Part shown: one piece after another, positions 14,796 through 23,411 of the stretch
Numbering within the stretch: the stretch's first letter is position 1
Layout: each line of letters begins with the position of its first letter
Origin: Methanofollis sp. UBA420
GTDB lineage: Archaea; Halobacteriota; Methanomicrobia; Methanomicrobiales; Methanofollaceae
DNA length: 64,000 bases
Reading direction: 5' to 3'
Assembly: GCF_002498315.1 (NCBI RefSeq)
Contig: NZ_DAGX01000007.1
Coordinates: 1 to 64,000 of the forward strand
Position numbers and translations under genes: made by a program
Notes under the pieces: model-generated
The model's database searches: none
Seen by the model: only the letters and a program-made list of their open reading frames with translations
What the model was told of the DNA's origin: nothing

Positions 14796-16976
14796 ATGAA
14801 GGTTGCTGACCTGCCTCTTCCCGACGCCCTCAGGTCGCAGTACAGTGCACGCGGGATCGAGGCGCTCTACCCTCCCCAGGAGGCCTGTGTCAGGGCCGGG
14901 ATCTTCGAGGGGAAAAACCTTCTGTGCGCCATCCCGACGGCGAGCGGCAAGACCATCGTTGCCGAGATGGTGATGCACCGCCATATCGCCGACGGCGGCA
15001 CGTGCCTGTACATCGTCCCCCTCAAGGCCCTCGCCACCGAGAAGTACGAGGACTTCTCTGGCAAGGGCGTGAAGGTCGGGGTGGCGACTGGCGACCTCGA
15101 CCGGAAAGACGCCTATCTTGGCAAAAACGATATTATCGTCGCCACCTCGGAGAAGGTGGACTCCCTCCTCAGGAATGCCGCACCCTGGCTCTCCAGGATC
15201 ACCCTCCTTGTCGTGGACGAGTGCCATCTCATCGCCTCCCCTGACCGGGGTGCGACCCTTGAGATGGTGATCGCGAAACTCAGGCACAGGAACCCGGCGA
15301 TGCAGGTGATCGCCCTCTCGGCGACTGTGGGCAACCCCGGCGCCCTTGCCGGTTGGCTCGACGCCGAACTCGTGACAAGCGAGTGGCGGCCTGTCGACCT
15401 GCGGGAAGGGGTCTTCTACAATGGCATGATCCACTTCGAGGACCATGAAAGAGAGGTGCCGTCAAAGTCGAAGAACGACGACCTGAACCTCTGCCTGGAC
15501 ACGGTCGCGGAGGGCGGGCAGTGCCTTGTCTTCGTCTCGTCGAGGCGGAATGCGGAAGCCTTTGCCAAGAGGGCGGCCGGCGGGCTGAAACTCTCCGAGC
15601 CTGCCCTCGACGACGCGGCCGACGCGATCGAACGCGAGGCGGCGACCGACCTCGGCAAGACCCTCGCCCTCTGCGTCAGGAAGGGCGCGGCCTTCCACCA
15701 CGCCGGTCTCTCGTCGGCGGAGAGGAAGATCGTCGAGGACACCTTCAGGAAAGGGGCGATCCGGGTGATCTCGTCGACGCCCACCCTTGCCGCCGGCCTC
15801 AATCTCCCGGCACGGCGGGTGGTGATCCGCGACTACCTCCGTTTCGGCGACGGTGGCATGGCGCCGATCCCGGTGGGTGAGTACAAGCAGATGGCCGGGC
15901 GTGCCGGCCGCCCGCACCTCGACCCGTACGGCGAGGCGGTCCTCATCGCAAAGAGTGAGGATGGCTGTCAGGACCTCTTCGAGGCGTACATCGACGCCCC
16001 GCCCGAGGAAGTCTCCTCCCAGTGCAACTCGGAGAATGCCCTGCGCACCCATGTCCTCTCCCTTATCGCCACTCGCTTCGTGCAGAGCCGCGGCGAGGTG
16101 CTCTCCTTCATGGGGGAGACCTACTATGCCTACGAGCACCAGGGTCTGCGGTCCACCATCCATGAGACCATTGATCGTGTGATCGACTGGCTCGTCGACG
16201 CCGAGATGGTGACGGAGTTCGGGGATCGCCTCGAAGCGACAGAGTACGGCGACCTGGTCTCCCGCCTCTACATCGACCCGAGGAGTGCGGAGAAGGTCGT
16301 CGCCGCCCTCAGAGGGGCCCCGACCTATACCGACATCGGTCTTCTCGAACTCATCTGCGAGACGCCCGACATGCTCACGCTCTTTTTGCGTAAGGACGAC
16401 GCCGAGATCCTCCCTCTCTTCCTCCAGGACCACGAGGCCGAACTCTGGACTGGCGTGCCGTACGGCTCAGATGAGATGGAGGCGTTCTACGCCTCGGTGA
16501 AGACCGCGATGCTCCTCTCCGAGTGGTCTGACGAGGTGACAGAGGCGATGATCTCCGAGCACTTCAATGTGGGACCCGGCGACATCCACAACAAGGTGGA
16601 GACCGCGGTCTGGCTCATCCACGCCGCCTCGCGCCTTGCATACCTCTTCAACCGCCCTCTCGCAAAACCGATTACCGAACTCGGAACACGGGTGAAGTAC
16701 GGCATCAAGAAGGAACTTCTGCCCCTCATCGCCCTGCGCGGCATCGGTCGGGTGCTCTCCCGGCGCCTCTTCGACCTGGGCATGACGACGCCACAAGAGA
16801 TGAGGGCGGCCGGGATCGGGAAGATCGCTCCCATCCTCGGTGAGAAGACGGCGACGAAGGTCCTCGCCCAGATCGAGGGGAAGGAGGCCGGAGACGATGC
16901 CCCGGCCGTCGAAGAGGAGATCGAGGTGAAAAGAGAGCGGCGGCAGACCACGCTCTCTGCATTTCGAGGGACATGA
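14796..16976 (+). CDS. hel308: ATP-dependent DNA helicase Hel308 (Hjm)
   Basis: A 726-residue Ski2-like superfamily 2 helicase. IPTASGKTIVAEM is motif I (about residues 47-59), VVDECHL motif II (D141-E142-C143-H144), ALSATVGN motif III, ISSTPTLAAGLNLPARRV and QMAGRAGRP motifs V and VI. A helix-hairpin-helix-like segment LIALRGIGRVLSRRLFDLG lies near residue 645. Hel308 unwinds lagging-strand forks and joint molecules during replication restart. The last residues read QTTLSAF (Q717 to F723), which resembles a PCNA-interacting peptide. Its stop overlaps the start of cgi121 by four bases. Confidence 0.96.
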   Translation: MKVADLPLPDALRSQYSARGIEALYPPQEACVRAGIFEGKNLLCAIPTASGKTIVAEMVMHRHIADGGTCLYIVPLKALATEKYEDFSGKGVKVGVATGDLDRKDAYLGKNDIIVATSEKVDSLLRNAAPWLSRITLLVVDECHLIASPDRGATLEMVIAKLRHRNPAMQVIALSATVGNPGALAGWLDAELVTSEWRPVDLREGVFYNGMIHFEDHEREVPSKSKNDDLNLCLDTVAEGGQCLVFVSSRRNAEAFAKRAAGGLKLSEPALDDAADAIEREAATDLGKTLALCVRKGAAFHHAGLSSAERKIVEDTFRKGAIRVISSTPTLAAGLNLPARRVVIRDYLRFGDGGMAPIPVGEYKQMAGRAGRPHLDPYGEAVLIAKSEDGCQDLFEAYIDAPPEEVSSQCNSENALRTHVLSLIATRFVQSRGEVLSFMGETYYAYEHQGLRSTIHETIDRVIDWLVDAEMVTEFGDRLEATEYGDLVSRLYIDPRSAEKVVAALRGAPTYTDIGLLELICETPDMLTLFLRKDDAEILPLFLQDHEAELWTGVPYGSDEMEAFYASVKTAMLLSEWSDEVTEAMISEHFNVGPGDIHNKVETAVWLIHAASRLAYLFNRPLAKPITELGTRVKYGIKKELLPLIALRGIGRVLSRRLFDLGMTTPQEMRAAGIGKIAPILGEKTATKVLAQIEGKEAGDDAPAVEEEIEVKRERRQTTLSAFRGT

Positions 16977-17485
16977 TGGAGAGTAACTGCGATATCAGGG
17001 AGGCGGTCATCGAGATCCCCACGCTTCCCGCATTTCTGGAGACGATCAAAGGGATCTCGGAGTCGACAGGGACGCACATCATCTGCTTCGACGCCGACGA
17101 ACTCGCCGGCAGGGTCCATGCCGTGAAGGCGGTGCGCCACGCCCTCCGCGCCTGGCAGGAAGGCCGTGCGATCGCAAACACCCTGGAGATGGAGGCCCTC
17201 CTCTATGCGGCAGGGACACGTCAGTGCCGGGTGGCGACAGGCATCGGCCTCCACGCGGGGACGAACCGCTGCTATGTCTGCCTCTGCCCACCCTCCGAGG
17301 CGGCGGCGGCCGCGCTCGGCAAATTTCTCTCCTGGACGGAGGATAACTGGGAGGAGATCGACGAAGAGAAGCAGCGCCGCCTGATGGAGCGCTACGGCAT
17401 CACGCCCGAGGAGATCGATGCGGCCGGCGGGCGCATCCGCCCCCTCGTCATGGAGAGGGTCGCCCTCCTTGAAGTGAACCGCTGA
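16973..17485 (+). CDS. cgi121: KEOPS complex subunit Cgi121
   Basis: A 170-residue protein of the Cgi121 (TPRKB-like) family. AGRVHAVKAVRHALRAWQEG and IANTLEMEALLYAAGTRQCRVATGIGLH are characteristic; the region around the TRQ segment contacts tRNA and the partner Bud32 in studied homologues. KEOPS transfers threonylcarbamoyl to adenosine 37 of ANN-decoding tRNAs. The gene is translationally coupled to hel308 through an ATGA overlap. No other KEOPS gene is in this window. The pairing with a repair helicase is a recurrent euryarchaeal arrangement as far as I recall, so a functional link is possible. Confidence 0.9.
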   Translation: MMESNCDIREAVIEIPTLPAFLETIKGISESTGTHIICFDADELAGRVHAVKAVRHALRAWQEGRAIANTLEMEALLYAAGTRQCRVATGIGLHAGTNRCYVCLCPPSEAAAAALGKFLSWTEDNWEEIDEEKQRRLMERYGITPEEIDAAGGRIRPLVMERVALLEVNR

Positions 17486-17511
17486 AAAATCTGTCTTGAA
17501 AAGAGATCTGA

Positions 17512-17540
17512 AGCAGGGCGCTTCGGTCCTGCTGTTTTTT
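17512..17540. terminator. Terminator between cgi121 and the small membrane protein
   Basis: AGCAGG and CCTGCT form a stem around a 10-nt loop, followed by six T residues on the plus strand. It lies between convergent genes. Confidence 0.7.
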
Positions 17541-17550
17541 CTTTTTGTCC

Positions 17551-17730
17551 TCAGTCCTTTGCCATGATCGCCCCGATCACGATGAACCCGAGGCCGATGA
17601 CGGCGACGACCAGTTCGACGATGCCGATGAGGAAGGCGATCACCTCGGGTGCAAGTTGCGTCATACCATAGACGCCCGCACCGGCGAGGATAAGCCCTAC
17701 AACGAGCAATGCAACACCTGTTTTGTCCAT
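17551..17730 (-). CDS. Small two-helix membrane protein
   Basis: A 59-residue protein that is too short for many gene finders. It begins MDKTGVALLVVGLILAGAGV and ends GFIVIGAIMAKD. Two hydrophobic segments (about residues 6-22 and 29-54) flank a short loop GMTQLAPEV, so it should be a small integral membrane protein with both ends on one side. I do not recognise a family. The start codon is preceded by a purine-rich GGAAGTGA at a suitable distance. It sits between a shared terminator and a divergent methyltransferase gene, so it is probably transcribed alone. Codon use and GC content match the surroundings. Confidence 0.65.
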   Translation of the reverse strand: MDKTGVALLVVGLILAGAGVYGMTQLAPEVIAFLIGIVELVVAVIGLGFIVIGAIMAKD

Positions 17731-17836
17731 GGAATCACTTCCCAGTGAATGATTGTTCTATCCGGCATATGAGGGTTTTCCCTCGCCATCGATCCCCTGT
17801 GGAAGGTTTTTGTCTGCAGGAGACGATCCCTTCCGT

Positions 17837-18673
17837 ATGGATGCCGGGGCGATTGACTGGAATGCGGTATGGGCCGAAGAGGTGCGGCAGAACCATTCTG
17901 TAGTCGGCTTCAGGACCGGCTCTGCCCTCTGGGGTGAGAAGAGGCGGGCCGTCCTCTATGATACCCATGTTTCAGGCCGGAGAGTGGAGGGCACCCTCTC
18001 GGCCCTTCCCCTCGTGCGGGCGGCGCGGGTTCTCGACATCGGTGCCGGTCCGGGCACCCTTGCCCTCCCCCTTGCCCGCCGTGTGCGGACGGTCACCGCG
18101 GTGGAACCGGCCTCCGGGATGGCCGACGTGCTTGAGGACCATATGGACGAGGAGGGGATCGGAAACATCGGCGTCGTCAGGAAGCGCTGGGAGGACGTCG
18201 ACCCGCCCACAGACCTGCGGCTGCCGTACGACATCGTCGTCGCGTCCTTCTCCCTCGGCATGGAAGACCTGCGGGCCGCCCTCCAGAAGATGGACGACGT
18301 CGCCGCCGGGTCGGTGCACCTCTTCTGGTTCGCCGACCTCCCTGCCTGGGAACGCCGCTATCTCCAGGTCTGGCCGTCTCTCCACGGTGCCGTCTACCGG
18401 CCTGTCCCGAAGGCCGACATCGTCTGCAACCTCCTCTGGCAGATGGGTATCTACCCTGACCTGCATGTCGGACTGATGCACAGGGAGGTGCGTTTCGTCG
18501 ATCTCGACGAGGCGCTGGTGACCTGTGCGCCGAAGTTCGGGGTGAGCGGGAGAAAGCAGGAGGAGATCCTTCGCCGCGCCCTTGCCGATTGGCTCGTCCC
18601 TGAAGGCGGGGCATATGTGCTGCGGGAGACGTCGCGGTACGCGCATATCTCATGGAAAAAAGAGGGAGATTAA
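17837..18673 (+). CDS. Class I SAM-dependent methyltransferase
   Basis: A 278-residue protein with a Rossmann-type SAM-binding motif, VLDIGAGPGTLALPLA (motif I), and VTAVEPASGM (post-I acidic residue replaced by the Glu-Pro form common in archaeal enzymes). The N-terminal IDWNAVWAEEVRQN and the remaining helical region resemble uncharacterised methanogen methyltransferases, so the substrate is unknown. The ATG at 17837 was chosen because upstream in-frame sequence overlaps the divergent promoter region and is not family-like. The 3' end overlaps the convergent binding-protein gene by four bases. Confidence 0.75.
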   Translation: MDAGAIDWNAVWAEEVRQNHSVVGFRTGSALWGEKRRAVLYDTHVSGRRVEGTLSALPLVRAARVLDIGAGPGTLALPLARRVRTVTAVEPASGMADVLEDHMDEEGIGNIGVVRKRWEDVDPPTDLRLPYDIVVASFSLGMEDLRAALQKMDDVAAGSVHLFWFADLPAWERRYLQVWPSLHGAVYRPVPKADIVCNLLWQMGIYPDLHVGLMHREVRFVDLDEALVTCAPKFGVSGRKQEEILRRALADWLVPEGGAYVLRETSRYAHISWKKEGD

Positions 18674-21033
18674 GTTCTCCGCAGCAGGAGGACGGCGAGT
18701 GCGGCTGCAGTCAAGAAGGGGATGAAAGAGACAGGCGACTGTTGTGCCGTCGTCGGTGGGACAGTTGTCGTCGTCGTTTCGGGTGTCGTCGGCATGGCCG
18801 TGGTCGCCGTCGTCTCCGGAGGCGTGGCTGCGGCCGTCGTGACGGCAGTCGTCACCGTCGTCTGTACCGGGATCTCCTCCGCCACGGCCGCAACAGCCCA
18901 GCCCTGTACGACGGTGATCGCAAAGAAGGAGAACCCTGTGCAATATGCCCGGTACTTCGCTACTCCTCCTTCGGTACCGAGATATTCGGTCCTGAGTGTC
19001 TGCCATGCCCCATCATGGTACCGCTGGAGAGCGATGTCTGTGGTGTTGATCCCCTGCCCCTCGATCCAGGCCTCGTCAACGGAGAACTCGAAGGTGACGT
19101 TGCAGTTTTCCAGGTTTCCGAAACCCGGCCCGACCTCGAGGTACTGGTACGTGGCGTTCCCGGTCTCGCCAGTTTCGTAGGGGGGATAGGGCAGTTCCTG
19201 TGCTGTCATCGTGAGCGAACTCATATCCTCTTCGGGTACGATGACGACTCTTGTGATGGCACAGTCCTCGAAGCAGAATTCCGACTCCTCGCCCGTGGTT
19301 ATGTCGGTGGCAAGGGCTGTTTCCCAGGGCTCAGATCCGCTGTCGCCAGCTGGCGGCGTGACCGGGCTTGCCATCACGGCCTCCTTATTGTGTGCAAGCA
19401 CGCCGGGCAGGGAGTCGACGCCCGGGAGCGACTTCGGGAAGTTGGTGAAGATGACGCGGTCTGCCTCGATCCCCCTGTCATGGAGGGCTTCCTCGACCCC
19501 CTTCGCCATCTCTCCCGACTGCATGTTCTCGATGACGTACTTCACGTTCCTATATTTCTCCGGGTTTGCGGCGATGTCGTCGACGACCTTTGCCGGGGTG
19601 AACTGGCCGCCCATGTAGAAGTCGGGGCCGAAGACGGCGACGACGTTGAGGCCGAGCCAGTTCTCCGCCGCCTCCTTCTGCCAGACCATCACGATGACGT
19701 CCTGCCCCTCGATCCTGCTCCGCTCACGGTCGGCGATGTCGGCTTCATCGATCGCGTCGCAGTACGCCTGGAAGTTCGTTTCGAACGCGTCGGCGTTCCA
19801 GGGCTGTGCTGCCATGAGGATCTCCTTCACTTCCCCTGCAAAGACCTTCGCCTTCTCAGGGGTGTTCCAGTCCTGTGTGCTGATAATGGTCCAGGCCACG
19901 TTTCTGCCATAGTTTGTCTGCATGAACTTCTCGACTGCCGGCATGACGACGGGCTTGTCCATCCCCGAGTTGTGGGCGAAGAAGAGATCTGCCGATGCGA
20001 TGAAGTCTTTCTGCATCTGGATGCGGCTGTCGATGATTTCGCCCTGCATATGCGGACAGATGGTCGGGTCGGCGACTGCGATCACGTTCACGTGGTCCCC
20101 GCCTATCGCCTGCACCGGGTCGGCGATGACGCTCGTCGTGGCGATGATATCCATCGGCCTGTCGGTCGGGGTCACGGCCTCCTTGTTGTGGACGAGGACG
20201 TCGGGCAGGGAGTCGACGCCTGCGAGCGACTTCGGGAAGTTGGTGAAGATGACGCGGTCTGCCCCGATCCCCCGATCGTGGAGAGCTTCCTCGATCCCCT
20301 TCGCCATCTCTCCCGACTGCATGTTCTCGATGACGTACCTCACGTTCCTATATTTCTCCGGGTTTGCGGCGATGTCGTCGACGACCTTTGCCGGGGTGAA
20401 CTGGCCGCCCATGTAGAAGTCGGGGCCGAAGACGGCGACGACGTTGAGGCCGAGCCAGTTCTCCGCCGCCTCCCTCTGCCAGACCATCACGATGACATCC
20501 TGCCCCTCGGTCCTGCTCTTCTCCTCTTCGGTAAGGTCGGCGGCGTCGATCGCATCGCAGTACGCGTCATAGTTTGCTTCATATGCAGTGGCATTTGCCC
20601 CGTCTGCAGCAACGAGTTTGTCCTTTATCTCTCCTGCGAAGACCTTCGCCTTCTCGGGGGTGTTCCAGTCCTGTGCACTGATAACAGTCCAGTTCACTTT
20701 TCTGCCGTAGTTTGTCTGCATGAACTTCTCGACTGCCGGCATGACGACGGGCTTGTCCATCCCTGAGTTGTGGGCGAAGAAGAGGTCTGCCGATGCGATG
20801 AAGTCCTTCTGCATCTGGATGCGGCTGTCGATGATTTCGCCCTGCATATGTGGACAGATGGTCGGATCGGCGACCGCAATCACATTCACATGGTCCCCGC
20901 CGATCGCCTCTACCGGGTCGGCGATGACGCTCGTCGTGGCGACGATATCCATCGCCGCCACGGCTGGCACCCCGAGGACACATATTATGAATAGCGCTGT
21001 TAGTATCCTTTCGATGCTACTTTTTATCGGCAT
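18670..21033 (-). CDS. Metal-type ABC binding protein with two duplicated domains and a PGF-pre-PGF surface anchor region
   Basis: A 787-residue exported protein. A signal peptide (about residues 1-27) is followed by two ZnuA-like substrate-binding domains, residues about 28-293 and 294-559, each starting MDI[VI]ATTSVIADPV and containing DPTICPHMQGE and FFAHNSGMDKP. Next come a PGF-pre-PGF domain (about 575-715), a Thr/Pro-rich linker and a final hydrophobic helix ending LLLRRT. Duplication of the whole binding domain is unusual. The ligand should be a divalent metal given the cognate ABC-3 type permease, but the usual His set is not complete. The gene has its own TATA box (21057-21069) and a near-leaderless start. 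Confidence 0.88.
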   Translation of the reverse strand: MPIKSSIERILTALFIICVLGVPAVAAMDIVATTSVIADPVEAIGGDHVNVIAVADPTICPHMQGEIIDSRIQMQKDFIASADLFFAHNSGMDKPVVMPAVEKFMQTNYGRKVNWTVISAQDWNTPEKAKVFAGEIKDKLVAADGANATAYEANYDAYCDAIDAADLTEEEKSRTEGQDVIVMVWQREAAENWLGLNVVAVFGPDFYMGGQFTPAKVVDDIAANPEKYRNVRYVIENMQSGEMAKGIEEALHDRGIGADRVIFTNFPKSLAGVDSLPDVLVHNKEAVTPTDRPMDIIATTSVIADPVQAIGGDHVNVIAVADPTICPHMQGEIIDSRIQMQKDFIASADLFFAHNSGMDKPVVMPAVEKFMQTNYGRNVAWTIISTQDWNTPEKAKVFAGEVKEILMAAQPWNADAFETNFQAYCDAIDEADIADRERSRIEGQDVIVMVWQKEAAENWLGLNVVAVFGPDFYMGGQFTPAKVVDDIAANPEKYRNVKYVIENMQSGEMAKGVEEALHDRGIEADRVIFTNFPKSLPGVDSLPGVLAHNKEAVMASPVTPPAGDSGSEPWETALATDITTGEESEFCFEDCAITRVVIVPEEDMSSLTMTAQELPYPPYETGETGNATYQYLEVGPGFGNLENCNVTFEFSVDEAWIEGQGINTTDIALQRYHDGAWQTLRTEYLGTEGGVAKYRAYCTGFSFFAITVVQGWAVAAVAEEIPVQTTVTTAVTTAAATPPETTATTAMPTTPETTTTTVPPTTAQQSPVSFIPFLTAAALAVLLLRRT
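19357..20952 (-). repeat. Tandem 798-bp duplication inside the binding-protein gene
   Basis: Units 20155-20952 and 19357-20154 encode the two binding domains with an exact 266-codon offset. Nucleotide identity is very high in two blocks and drops sharply in the middle (roughly domain residues 85-135), the pattern left by gene conversion. Confidence 0.85.
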
Positions 21034-21056
21034 ATGTTTAACAATGTGCGAATTAT

Positions 21057-21069
21057 CTTATATATTTTG
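21057..21069 (-). promoter_or_regulatory. TATA box of the binding-protein gene
   Basis: aaaatatataaga on the minus strand lies about 28 bases before the ATG at 21033 in a 55-base AT-rich gap after the permease gene. The binding protein can therefore be transcribed separately from the transporter core. Confidence 0.6.
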
Positions 21070-21088
21070 CTAAAATAGAAAAAGAGGT

Positions 21089-21916
21089 TCAGTCACCCTT
21101 CGGAACCCGGCGCTTCGGGGATATGAGCACTGCCAGGAGGAAAAGGGCGCTGAAGGCGACGGCAACGAGGGGGCCGACCGGGAGGGAGTGCTGGAGCCCG
21201 ACCCATGCTCCGGTGACGCTGACCGTTGCAGCGACAAGAGGGGCGACAAGGAAGAGGCCCCTGACCGTGGAGCAGAACTGGTAGGCGATCGCCGCCGGGG
21301 TGACGAGCCAGACATAGAGGAGGAGGCCGCCGATGATGTTGAGGGAGAGGGAGACCGAGATGGCGATCATGAAGAGGAGTGCATAAAAGATGGGGCGCAC
21401 CCTGATCCCGGCCGCTTCGGCAATCTTTTTGTTGAAGATGACCGCCGTGATCTCCTTGAAAAAGATCAGGACAAAGAGGACGGCGACGATGGAGATGAGG
21501 GCGAGGGCATAGATCTCCTCGCGGTACAGGGAGACGACGTTCCCGAAGAGAAGCGCGCTCGTGTTGACGCCTGTCCCGAGGTACTGCATGTACGAGACGA
21601 AGAAGATGGCGACGGCCATCATCATCCCGAAGAGTATCCCGAGGATCGTGTCTGTGGGCATCCTCGCCTTCTCCGAGAGGGGGCCCAAGATGACGGCGAT
21701 CGTGAGACTTGCGAGGACTGCCGCAACGGTCCCGTCGATGCCGAAGAAGATCCCGGCGGCCGCACCGGCAAAGGCGGCATGTGTCATCGTAAAACCGATG
21801 GAGGAGATGTTCATCTGCGTGATGATCACGCCGAGGACGCTGCATGCTATCGAGGCGAAGAGCATCGCCTCGACGGCATGGCAGACTATGTTGTTCGGGA
21901 TGAGGAACTCAAGCAT
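21089..21916 (-). CDS. znuB: Metal ABC transporter permease (ZnuB/ABC-3 family)
   Basis: A 275-residue membrane protein with about eight hydrophobic helices. GVIITQMNISSIGFTMTHAAFAGAAAG is the ABC-3 permease signature, and KEITAVIFNKKIAEAAGIRV is the cytoplasmic loop that docks with the ATPase. The family imports Zn, Mn or Fe ions. The start at MLEFLIPNN was chosen because it overlaps the end of the ATPase gene by eight bases; the longer open frame would extend 81 bases into that gene. Together with the ATPase, the FmdE-like gene and the downstream binding protein it forms an importer operon. Confidence 0.88.
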   Translation of the reverse strand: MLEFLIPNNIVCHAVEAMLFASIACSVLGVIITQMNISSIGFTMTHAAFAGAAAGIFFGIDGTVAAVLASLTIAVILGPLSEKARMPTDTILGILFGMMMAVAIFFVSYMQYLGTGVNTSALLFGNVVSLYREEIYALALISIVAVLFVLIFFKEITAVIFNKKIAEAAGIRVRPIFYALLFMIAISVSLSLNIIGGLLLYVWLVTPAAIAYQFCSTVRGLFLVAPLVAATVSVTGAWVGLQHSLPVGPLVAVAFSALFLLAVLISPKRRVPKGD

Positions 21917-22649
21917 GCGGGCCTCCCGAGAGGGTGCGGACGTGATCTTCGACTTCTTCTGCCGGGCAGGGCCTGTTGAAGATGAGTTGTCCGTCATTCA
22001 TCACAAGCACCCGCACCTCCCTGTCGGGGAGTGCGTCGAAGGCATGGGAGACCATCATGACGGTGCAGCCTTCGTCTGCAATGCCGGCAAGCACCCCGCA
22101 GATAAAGTCGCGGGTGCCCAGGTCGAGATTGGAGAAGGGTTCGTCGAGGAGGAGGATATCGGGTTTTTTGACGAGGCTCTGGGCGATGAGCACTTTCTGC
22201 TGCTGCCCGCCGGAGAGTTTGCCGATCGGCCTCTCCGCGAGGTCGTCGATACCGAGGAGGTCCATCACGTCCCTCGCGATCCTTCTGTCCGCCTCGCCCG
22301 GCCGCCGGCCATAGCCGAGCAGGCCGTAGCGCCCCATCATCACGACGTCCCTGACGATGAAGGGAGCGAGGGGGTCGAAGGCGAAGTTCTGGATGACGTA
22401 GCCGACCCGCCTGCGGACCTCATAGCCGCGGGACGCGACGTCGAGACCGCAGACCGTCGCCTGGCCGCGGGTGATCGGGAGCATCCCGTTGACCGTCTCA
22501 AGGAGGGTTGTCTTTCCGGCGCCGTTCGGTCCGCCGACAACGACAAACTCTCCCGGGGCGACGGTGAAGGTGAGGCCCCTGATCACCGGTCGGTCAGACC
22601 CTTCGTAGGCTGTGAAGACCCCTGCAAGGTCGATGGTGCCGCCAGGCAT
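21909..22649 (-). CDS. znuC: Metal ABC transporter ATP-binding protein (ZnuC-like)
   Basis: A 246-residue ABC ATPase. GGPNGAGKTTLLE is the Walker A motif, VIQNFAFDPLAPF contains the Q-loop, KLSGGQQQKVLIAQSL the signature, DILLLDEPFSNLD the Walker B and D-loop, and MMVSHAFD the H-loop. It should energise the permease encoded just downstream. It follows the FmdE-like gene with a two-base gap, so the two are translationally coupled. The substrate metal is not given by the ATPase sequence; zinc-family naming rests on the permease class. Confidence 0.9.
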   Translation of the reverse strand: MPGGTIDLAGVFTAYEGSDRPVIRGLTFTVAPGEFVVVGGPNGAGKTTLLETVNGMLPITRGQATVCGLDVASRGYEVRRRVGYVIQNFAFDPLAPFIVRDVVMMGRYGLLGYGRRPGEADRRIARDVMDLLGIDDLAERPIGKLSGGQQQKVLIAQSLVKKPDILLLDEPFSNLDLGTRDFICGVLAGIADEGCTVMMVSHAFDALPDREVRVLVMNDGQLIFNRPCPAEEVEDHVRTLSGGPHA

Positions 22650-22651
22650 CG

Positions 22652-23092
22652 TCAGTGCTCGCCGGCGGTGAAGAGTTCGGCGTCGTCGAGGTAGTACATC
22701 TCTTCGGCAAAGGCTTCGATCAGGGCTTCGTAGTCGTCCCCGTCAGCTTTCGGGAGGTCGAAGGGCCGGGGGACGATCCTGACCGTCCTGCCGTCGGTCT
22801 CGAACTCGACGGCGACCTGATCGCTCTCGATGATCTTGATGTTCCGTTTGCCGAGGGTGCATCCGCTGCCGAGCTGGACGCCGTCGGCGAGGCAGGACTC
22901 CGGGGGCGTGCCGGCGCAGTAGACCCGCGCCTGAAGTTCGAAGGGGTTGTTGCAGACGTTTTCGCGCGCGTATTTCCCGATCCTGTATCCGATAACGATA
23001 TATGGGCCGAGATGGCCGTGGAATGCGGCGAGGTCTGTGACGGTGAAGTTCTTTTCGAGATTGAGGTACTGGCAGCCGTTATGTCTGTGCAT
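22652..23092 (-). CDS. FmdE family protein
   Basis: A 146-residue protein with the FmdE core: FHGHLGPYIVIGYRIGKYARE, then GTPPESCLADGVQLGSGCTLGKRNI. The His, Cys and acidic residues in these segments form a metal site in structurally studied FmdE-domain proteins. FmdE was named from formylmethanofuran dehydrogenase gene clusters, but this one leads a metal ABC transporter operon, so a metal-handling or chaperone role is more likely than a dehydrogenase subunit. It lacks the C-terminal zinc-ribbon found in longer relatives. A TATA-like aatttatagc lies about 30 bases upstream. Confidence 0.82.
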   Translation of the reverse strand: MHRHNGCQYLNLEKNFTVTDLAAFHGHLGPYIVIGYRIGKYARENVCNNPFELQARVYCAGTPPESCLADGVQLGSGCTLGKRNIKIIESDQVAVEFETDGRTVRIVPRPFDLPKADGDDYEALIEAFAEEMYYLDDAELFTAGEH

Positions 23093-23165
23093 GAGAGATC
23101 ATCGGCATTCGTGCTATAAATTCATTCAGGTTTGCTACCGGGTGAGAAAAGTGATCTAGAGGGTG

Positions 23166-23411
23166 TTATCCAGTCCCTGCACGGAGGGCGGCATAGGCCC
23201 GTTCCACCGCCTCGCGGACCCTGCCTCCGGGTATATCCTCCCCCGCGGACCCGACGAGGAGGGCGCCGTCAGGACCCGCCACGACGATCGCGACCGGTTC
23301 GGCGGCGATGTACGCCCCTCCATCCCACGAGCAGAGCATGCTCCGCACGATCGGCACGACAGCGCGTCCCCCGGCCGTGCGCACCTCGCCGATAGTAACA
23401 TCTACCTTCAT
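23166..23411 (-). CDS. Small GerW/YtfJ-like protein
   Basis: An 81-residue protein, VTIGEVRTAGGRAVVPIVRSM followed by AAEPVAIVVAGPDGALLVG. The spacing of the [VI]-x-x-G-E segment, the AVVPI strand and the EPVA-[IL]-[VL]-V strand resembles the GerW (YtfJ) family, one member of which is encoded two genes upstream at 24082-24504. I treat the resemblance as suggestive because the Gly-rich central loop is missing. It overlaps the DUF2953 gene by four bases, so the three genes form one operon. The function is unknown. Confidence 0.6.
   Translation of the reverse strand: MKVDVTIGEVRTAGGRAVVPIVRSMLCSWDGGAYIAAEPVAIVVAGPDGALLVGSAGEDIPGGRVREAVERAYAALRAGTG

Noticed and set aside
19357..20952. Repeats in this stretch as a CRISPR array
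   Set aside because: There are only two copies of about 800 bases, in frame inside one protein gene, without short regularly spaced units.
21760..21916. Longer permease start at 21997
   Set aside because: It would overlap the ATPase gene by about 90 bases with a hydrophilic extension unlike ABC-3 permeases. The ATG at 21916 gives a usual eight-base overlap.
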